Shown here: positions 58,611 through 64,000 of the stretch, in pieces
Layout of the letters: every line of letters starts with the position of its first letter
Numbering within the stretch: the first letter of the stretch is position 1
Assembly (NCBI GenBank): GCA_036365515.1
Contig: CM070873.1
Span: 191,758,604 to 191,822,603, forward strand
Direction: 5' to 3'
DNA length: 64,000 nucleotides
Source of the DNA: Torymus aiolomorphi
Taxonomy: Eukaryota; Arthropoda; Insecta; Hymenoptera; Torymidae
Notes under the pieces: generated by a model
What the model was told of the DNA's origin: nothing
Database searches by the model: none
What the model saw: the letters and a program-made list of their open reading frames with translations, nothing else
Made by a program: the position numbers and the translations under genes

Positions 58611-59312
58611 TTACGCGCTAAAATCCGATAGGATTTGCCTGCTCGAATCGATTTCCAGTACGTTATCGTATTCTGCGTAAATGATGCAATTTATGGTACT
58701 AGTGAGAGCACCCTCGAATCGCACTTCCACGCGCACGCTACCCGACCGCACGAGGTTCCAGTGTGTAGCACAATGAGCTGATAAATCTGGTGTTAAGTCA
58801 AAAGCCGTCAGAAAATTTCCTCGCGCGTAATTGTGACGATTGATGCCGTTGTCTTCGTTAAGAAAATGTATACCTGTACCCGAGAATAGCGTATGGTAAG
58901 CATCTATGTAGAGACCGCTGTTGCCGGTAAAGCGAGGTTGTAACGGTTTGCTTGGAATTCGCACTCCGTCGACGTACAAAGAAAGATAATTTATCGAAAA
59001 GTGTTGAAAATTGAACGGGTTGAATTTACGATTTCCATTAAATGCTTTGTTGTCGACGAAACCTATAATTATTCTTTTAGGTAGCTGCCCGAGGATGACG
59101 TTGTCAAGAGTATCCCCAAGATTTCCAGTGTGAAGCGTGAAAGACTTAACTTCGACGCGTGTAATCGGATACTTGGCTGTAGCTTTAGCTAAGGCATTGG
59201 CGTGGCCAAGTAAAATACCGGGACTTATCTTTACTCTGCGTATGATGAGACTGGCTTCTTTGATTTTGACACGGAATTTACCATCATCCAAAAATACGAC
59301 AAATTTTATCAT
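58611..59312 (-). pseudogene. C-terminal half of a capsid-like (F54H12.2-like) protein
   Basis: ATG at 59312, 233 codons. FRVKIKEASLIIRRVKISPG, KYPITRVEVKSF, LGQLPKRIIIGFVDNKAFNG, NPFNFQHFSINYLSLYVDG and AFDLTPDLS match the second half of a family annotated in many animal genomes as F54H12.2-like, probably the Polinton major capsid protein. Intact members are about 400 residues. The first ~190, including the usual SELDLF-type start, are absent. The ATG lies inside the previous gene (29-bp overlap), so a deletion seems to have fused the two. A truncated product could still be translated. Confidence 0.68.
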
Positions 59313-59721
59313 TGAATTCCGTCACGTGAAACTCTTCACAATGGCATGTTCGCTTTATGGCATAATATCCTAAGCGGCTTTTCATCGACTCCAGTACTTG
59401 ATGTTGATATATGTCGTTCGATCTATTTATCTCGGTAGCTAGCTGTTCTATTGTTTTATAAATACCGTCGGGAAAGTGGCAAACGTCTTTGCGTACTACC
59501 TTACCGCTGTCGTAGGAACAAAACGAATAAGAAGCTTCAGTATTTTGTACGTGGATTATAGTACAAGGCACGTAAATTTCAGCTAGACTTACGAGCCATT
59601 CACCGTGTAGCCTAATCTCGCGCTGTAAATGCGTGGTGAAGCAAGTTGTTGTATTATCGCTGAAATACATCATACTGATGTTACTCGGTAATACCATGTA
59701 AAATTCATCTTGGTTCTCCAT
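59284..59721 (-). pseudogene. capsid-associated family protein, C-terminally truncated
   Basis: ATG at 59721, 145 codons. The start FYMVLPSNISMMYFSDNTTT followed by FTTHLQREIRLHGEWLVSLA is a pattern I recall from a Polinton-linked family next to the capsid gene (FYVTLPSNSS...). Known members seem longer. This one stops soon after its frame meets the capsid-like sequence at 59312, consistent with a deletion between the two genes. Role perhaps minor capsid or assembly; not proven. Confidence 0.6.
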
Positions 59722-59729
59722 TTTTTTTT

Positions 59730-60795
59730 TCAGATTCTATCGAGATCGCTCGCCTTTATCCAAGAGTTGAATTTGTCAGGGTATCCTAACCACTTGACTA
59801 ATAGTTGCTTATTTGCTCCTCGTCCACGCGTACGAACTATGCGCTCCACTTTAAATGTTTGATGGTTTGTGATGCGTTCTCGGCCAACCAATACAAGTTC
59901 TTCCGTGTAAAAGAATCCGTCGATAATTTCACCGTTTAAGTCTTTGAGAACGTACGTGAAGATATTCTGTCGTCGCGACACCCTTTTTATCTTGAACACT
60001 TCCTCGCTGAAATTTTTTTCATAACCGCGCTCGAAGGTATTTTTAGTTCGACTGATTCGAATGAAGTCGCCCACCTTGAATTTAGGTATCGCTTGGTGGG
60101 CCCTCTTGCGGCCGTTTCTCTGCACCGCGCTTTGTCGAAGAGCACGCTTTTGCAAATTTTCACGGGCTTTTGCTGCGTTGTACAGATTTACCTTAGATGG
60201 TTTCATTTTTATTCCACTATGCAATGTGTGGTTGTAAGCGTATATAATTTTTTGTACTACGTCGACATACCTTTTTGTATTTTTGTGCGAGACATAGCGC
60301 CACATACGCTCTCTTATTGTTCTGTTGAGTCTCTCGACTACAGCCGCTTTGATATCGGGATTTCACGCTACTCTAAATTGTATGTCATATTTTTTTAGAA
60401 GGCTTTGAAAAACTGAGCCGACAAATTCTTTGCCACGATCGGATTGTAAACACACCGGTACTCGTGGGCTCGCTCTGTCTAGAATTGTTTCGAACGCGCC
60501 GGCAACGTTGCGCGCTGTTTTGTCGCGCAATGGTTCGATCCACGCATTCTTGCTGAGCACATCCACAACAACGAGAATATAGCAGAAGCCGTCGTTATAG
60601 TCTTTTATCGAGGTTAACTGTAGTAAATCACACTCCCACAGATCGTCCACGTTCGTGACATTGTAGCGCAGTCTCGGTAATTTTCGTTTTATAGGATGAT
60701 GAAGCGTGTAAGCGTCTTGGTTTCTAAGCCATGCGTATATTTTAGCCTTCTCTTTACCTCTCTTTTTATTTACGCGTACGAGATTTTTTGCACCC
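59730..60795 (-). pseudogene. Polinton-type integrase with chromodomain, one stop
   Basis: The frame is open from about 60795 (no ATG before the domain; AYAWLRNQDAYTL near 60740). It carries LWECDLLQL (first Asp), CLQSDRGKEFVGS (second Asp) and DIKAAVVERLNRTIRERMWR (Glu), the D,D,E of retroviral-type integrases, then a basic DNA-binding region and a C-terminal chromodomain (KVERIVRTRGRG; LLVKWLGYPDKFNSWI). A TGA at about 60363, between FRVA and NPDIK, splits the catalytic core. It would insert element DNA if repaired by readthrough. It ends 9 bp before the next gene. Confidence 0.85.
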
Positions 60796-60858
60796 GCTTA
60801 TCCTGCCTCGTGCGAGAGATCGTAATACTGTTTCTCGTACATCGTCTCTTTGTGAGCT

Positions 60859-60862
<4 letters not shown>

Positions 60863-60907
<45 letters not shown>

Positions 60908-60911
60908 ATGA
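60863..60911. repeat. (GT)n microsatellite between two Polinton genes
   Basis: TG run interrupted by TATATG, in the short gap between the integrase and the 257-residue gene. Confidence 0.95.
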
Positions 60912-60934
60912 GGGCGTGTGAGTGTGTGCGGTTT

Positions 60935-61708
60935 TTATATTTGGAATCGTAACCACTTTTTTTTACTTTGTTCAGCCTTTCTTCTCCTCGTAAGCACGGG
61001 AGAGGGCTCTGCATTCGCGTCTTCCTTATTCAGTCGTCGTTTGGCCGTATTCAAAGGCGCTGTGAGTACTCTGCCAATTTGTAAAACTTCGCTGTTGCCT
61101 ATTAAATTCGTCGGAGTATCGGAAGTTTTAACAAATTTAGAAAACTCCATGCGTCCAACTGGTGCTTCCTCGTCGTCATTTTTTCCCCTTCTTCTTCTAA
61201 CCACATCATTCAGTAATTCTATAATATTTGAACGCTCTACCGTGCGGCCATCTATACTCACTGTACCGGCATTGTTCCACTTAAGACGTTCGGGTGCTAC
61301 TGTTTTCCAATGACGCAACAAGAGACGCACATTGCGCTGATACGCCTTGGGTACACCATCGATAATGGCTTCTTCGGTGAGGGGTGCTAGTGTCTCGTCA
61401 ATTTCGTCGATTTCTCGTAGTGCATCGCTGCTGCTGCTGCTGCGCTCGCTTTCACGGAAAAAGAGATAACGTCGCAAAACTTGTAAGTAATTTAGACATT
61501 TTTCGTGAACGTCCTTCACCCCTTTTTTCGAGTGAAGAATATCGAACATTTCGGCGTCTAATCTGGACAAATTGTCACCGGGAGTTTGCATAGAATTTTC
61601 GCCGGAGAATTCGCTCGGGGCAATTATTTTTGTTGTTTCAGCGGGTGTAGACTGCGCGCGTTCGATTGCATCTTCGGGCACTATTACCATTTTACGAGCA
61701 CGTTCCAT
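60935..61708 (-). CDS. conserved uncharacterised Polinton-associated protein
   Basis: ATG at 61708, 257 codons, intact. LDAEMFDILHSKKGVKDVHE, then PKAYQRNVRLLLRHWKTV, then GTVSIDGRTVERSNIIELLN followed by DVVRRRRGK form the pattern of a family common beside Polinton-like genes in arthropods. It is predicted helical with a Lys/Arg-rich C-terminus. No enzymatic motif is seen; a structural or DNA-binding role is a guess. Upstream is a (CTC)n tract at 61736-61770. Confidence 0.65.
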   Translation of the reverse strand: MERARKMVIVPEDAIERAQSTPAETTKIIAPSEFSGENSMQTPGDNLSRLDAEMFDILHSKKGVKDVHEKCLNYLQVLRRYLFFRESERSSSSSDALREIDEIDETLAPLTEEAIIDGVPKAYQRNVRLLLRHWKTVAPERLKWNNAGTVSIDGRTVERSNIIELLNDVVRRRRGKNDDEEAPVGRMEFSKFVKTSDTPTNLIGNSEVLQIGRVLTAPLNTAKRRLNKEDANAEPSPVLTRRRKAEQSKKKWLRFQI

Positions 61709-61976
61709 ACTGCTTCTCCTATTTACTGCTGCTTTCCTCCTCCTCCTCCTCCTCCTCCTCCTCCTCCTCCAAATAGTTTAGATATGAGCGCACCTACGAT
61801 GGGCGCTAGAAGAGCTGGCAAAAAAGATCCTCCGTTCTGTACTATTGCGCGTTTTTTAGTTTTCCAACTTGATGACTTTCGATTTATTAATCTGTGCAAT
61901 ACGATCTTGTGTTTATTCAGACGTATCTATTTCTTTTTTTCTTCACTCCCCCTCTCCTTCTTTCAATATAATTAGA

Positions 61977-62645
61977 CTATCGAAACTTTGAATATTTCGG
62001 TACATAAGCGCAGTGCGTTTTGTCGTCGGGAAATATGCAGGAGCGGAATCGAAATTCGTCGAGATAGTCTTGTGATAAATCGAGAAAAAGATACGTGTGT
62101 GGGGTTCGCGTGGCGTCGAGGTAGGCCTCTTGCAGAAATTTCGGATCTTCCGGATATACTTGACGCGCCAAGTGCTGTATTTGAACGCGATCACGCGGGT
62201 TTTTATAGAGTACGAGATATTTTGTGTTCAGGCTTATATCGCGTTGCGATTTTCCTTTGTGAAAAATATTTTGCGTTATGAATATAACGCTGATATTTTT
62301 ATGATGACTACCTTTCGTAAATAGATCTAGTATAACATCGCACGAAGATTCTCGCATTAAATCATCCAGAATTAATAACTTTTTTTTATCGCGGTCGCAA
62401 GAATAATCACTCACTTGAGGCAGACCCTCTCTAAATTCGATACTCGGTGCGTCACACCCGGGTCTCAACTCCGTGCGGTAGGCTTCTTGCCACTCGGCGT
62501 AATAAAAGAGTATGCCATCAAAGCATACGTTACAGATTTTCGGTAAATTAATAAGAAACTTTTTGACGAACTGAGTTTTGCCACACCCGGTAGGTCCGCA
62601 CACACAACACGTAAATGGATGTTTCCAACGCGTATCCATTTTCAT
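61977..62645 (-). CDS. A32-like packaging ATPase
   Basis: ATG at 62645 (MKMDTRWKHPF), 222 codons, intact. Walker A GPTGCGKT at residues 17-24; Walker B LLILDDLM at about 90-97; a sensor-like VIFITQN follows near residue 125. FtsK/HerA-family ATPases of this type push DNA into capsids of Polintons and large DNA viruses. Length and motif spacing fit the Polinton group. This is the best preserved gene of the block. Adjacent (62690-63000) is GC-rich promoter-like sequence. Confidence 0.88.
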   Translation of the reverse strand: MKMDTRWKHPFTCCVCGPTGCGKTQFVKKFLINLPKICNVCFDGILFYYAEWQEAYRTELRPGCDAPSIEFREGLPQVSDYSCDRDKKKLLILDDLMRESSCDVILDLFTKGSHHKNISVIFITQNIFHKGKSQRDISLNTKYLVLYKNPRDRVQIQHLARQVYPEDPKFLQEAYLDATRTPHTYLFLDLSQDYLDEFRFRSCIFPDDKTHCAYVPKYSKFR

Positions 62646-62649
62646 GAAT

Positions 62650-62945
62650 GACAACAAAACCGAATTTGTTCGTGCTTTTATAGCGATAACACATTTTTTT
62701 TTTTTTTTTTTTCAGCGTGAAAAAACCAACGATCCCCGGGCGGCGGCGGCGGCGGCGGCAGCGGCGCAGCGCGGCGCGGTGCTCATCAGCTGATATGCAC
62801 CGCGCACCGGGGCGCATGTACAAGCTTGTACTCCGCGCGGTATAAGCTGATATTCGCCGCTTTAAGAAGCGAATACTTTGCACGCGCGCGCGCGCATATC
62901 AGCTGCTACAGTGCGCGAGGCCTCGCGTATGGACAAGAGAGCGCG

Positions 62946-62983
<38 letters not shown>

Positions 62984-63102
62984 GAAGAGGAAGAGGGAAA
63001 TAAAAATAACTACAATGAACAAGAACAATATTTACAAATAAGTCTTATTTTTTATTAATAAAATGTTTTAACGCTTATAGCCAAAAGGCAATGATAATTC
63101 TT
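62650..63102. promoter_or_regulatory. GC-rich intergenic region, low-complexity
   Basis: It holds a T20 run at 62694-62713, (GGC)n at 62740-62765, CG and GA microsatellites at 62882-62985, and repeated atcagctg words around small palindromes. It probably contains the ATPase promoter; no defined element is visible. Confidence 0.35.
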
Positions 63103-63492
63103 TTATTGAATGGTAGCGCCGTTTTTTAACACTATACAACATGTCTTGTATTCGTCTCGCGTGATAACATCGTGCTTGGGTGTGCGCCTTATGGCTTTAA
63201 AATATAATTTAATATTACCCGCATTGTCGCCATTCATAAAGGTATCGATCAATTGTTTAATACTATCGAAATTTATTTTTAAAGAATTAGCATAATTTAA
63301 CCTTATCCCTTTGATTTTACAACATTCAAATGTCTGTCCTGTCGATGAATCGATTGCTTTATAGGCGCAAAATTTAGGACCGCCCGATAAGAATGTTTCA
63401 ATATGTACATTTGGTCCGTAACTCTTCAGTTCGTCCGTCATATCACCTTGTTGGCGATCCAACGCCTCAAACAGAGGAGACGCTGACGTCAT
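63103..63492 (-). pseudogene. C-terminus of Polinton DNA polymerase B
   Basis: 129 codons. MTDELKSYGPNVHIETFLSG followed by GPKFCAYKAID, CCKIKGIRLNYANSLKINFD and a C-terminal Lys/Cys region match the end of protein-primed family B polymerases of Polintons (F.SGGPKNYAYK...CKVRGITLNY). The palm and exonuclease domains are absent because an LTR begins at 63484. The ATG at 63492 is supplied by the LTR's TGACGTCAT end, so the apparent start is an artefact. The true gene continues, if at all, beyond the right edge. Confidence 0.8.
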
Positions 63493-63772
63493 CTCGCCTT
63501 ATAAGGCAATATACGGCTCGAGCAAGAGCGCAGCCAATCAGCGCTCTCCACGCGGTCCTCTCTCACCGCCCCTCCTTCAACAAAGACACGCCGACGGCAC
63601 TTCGTAGCGCCGGCCGGCTCCTCAGTTCACGCGCGACGGCGAAGAGAGACAGCAGCAGCTCACGACTGCACAACGGACACCTGCAATAAAGTTGCCAATT
63701 TTACCTCCACACGAAACGCCTTCTCTTTTGAACCTCTACAGTCCAAGATCCATCCACATTCAACAAAAAACA
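63484..63772 (+). repeat. 5' LTR of a BEL/Pao-like retrotransposon, 289 bp
   Basis: It begins TGACGTCATCTCGCC and ends CAACAAAAAACA, with a TATAAGG box near 63499 and AATAAA near 63685. It is directly followed by a tRNA primer-like TTTGGTCCTTCGAGCC at 63773, familiar from BEL/Pao elements. The 3' copy is outside the window. Confidence 0.55.
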
Positions 63773-64000
63773 TTTGGTCCTTCGAGCCGGATCGTGGGAG
63801 GACATCGCCATGGCCACACCAGAAGAAGAAAGTTCTGCTATCTTCTACGTCCACTCTCGAGTGGCGTAGAGATAGCAACTCTTCTTTCAGGTACGCATCA
63901 AAGTGTTCGTGGTCGTGAGTGCCGTAACAGTCGCGTGCTCTAGCATGCCGACTTCGCGCGGACGTTGCTGTCTCTCTCTCTCTTTCGTTAATTCGCCGTC
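63773..64000 (+). mobile_element. start of BEL/Pao-like internal region
   Basis: Primer-binding-like TTTGGTCCTTCGAGCC, then leader DNA with an ATG near 63810 and a possible splice donor (caggtacg at about 63888). The window ends before any gag can be recognised. Confidence 0.4.

Larger units (their letters stand above)
55352..63492 (-). mobile_element. Polinton/Maverick-type virus-like gene block
   Basis: Eleven genes, all minus strand, closely spaced. They include DNA polymerase B C-terminus, A32-like packaging ATPase, chromodomain integrase, capsid-family proteins and an adenain-like protease. This set is diagnostic of Polintons/Mavericks and related adintovirus-like elements. Terminal inverted repeats were not found: the right end is cut by an LTR at 63484 and the left end is unclear near 55.3 kb. 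Confidence 0.85.

Noticed and set aside
61572..61975. Leu- or Pro-rich proteins on the plus strand
   Set aside because: Antisense to the 257-residue gene and driven by a (CTC)n tract.

Overview
The window is animal, most probably arthropod/insect, nuclear DNA. It is AT-rich, full of (TA)n, (GT)n and (GA)n microsatellites, minisatellites and foldback elements, and its reading frames belong to insect-type transposable elements. No host gene is identified with confidence, and no rRNA, tRNA, CRISPR array or bacterial operon is seen. Species cannot be named from sequence alone; a hymenopteran is a guess.

Layout. 0-5.2 kb: two arrays of a ~177-bp repeat, minisatellites, a (TA)n tract and unassigned DNA. 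5.2-16.9 kb: a foldback element with ~1-kb inverted arms, into which other elements have inserted: a head-to-head pair of Penelope-like retroelements (RT plus GIY-YIG; both copies dead), a 3.1-kb DNA transposon with ~650-bp inverted repeats and a broken transposase-like gene of a family I cannot name, and a 0.66-kb foldback MITE. 16.9-20.8 kb: inverted minisatellite arrays enclosing two non-coding inverted-repeat elements. 21.5-29.2 kb: a ~320-bp tandem repeat, then a long-TIR element holding a decayed pogo-like transposase and a 315-bp Penelope-like relic. 29.5-43.6 kb: a Tigger/pogo element flanked by TA, expanded to 14 kb by a nested 10.3-kb unit with GGGGGTGTC termini and TTAA on both sides. 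That unit carries no recognised transposase but holds exon-like duplications, a 314-bp satellite, a possible short gene, a 90-bp coding-like repeat and an array of small hairpins.

45-53.9 kb (minus strand): a Ty3/Gypsy retrotransposon, 5' LTR - small coiled-coil ORF - gag-pol - integrase - env-like glycoprotein. The 3' end and 3' LTR are missing and pol carries stops and a frameshift. The env-like protein resembles chuvirus-type glycoproteins.

55.3-63.5 kb (minus strand): a Polinton/Maverick-type (virus-like) gene block. In transcription order it has the C-terminus of protein-primed DNA polymerase B, an A32-like packaging ATPase, a conserved unknown, an integrase with chromodomain, a capsid-associated family protein fused by overlap to the C-terminal half of a capsid-like protein, an acidic-tailed unknown, an adenain-like protease lacking its catalytic-cysteine end, and three more small proteins. 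Several ORFs are intact but the set could not work as a whole. The polymerase is cut by the 5' LTR of another, BEL/Pao-like, retrotransposon that runs off the right edge.

The most unusual signals are structural. One stem-loop motif (CTGANGA-n-stem-GAAACGTYG) occurs four times in three Penelope-like or MITE contexts with different but paired stems. The hairpin array at 39.7-40.3 kb has arms that vary together. The 10.3-kb TTAA unit has unexplained cargo.
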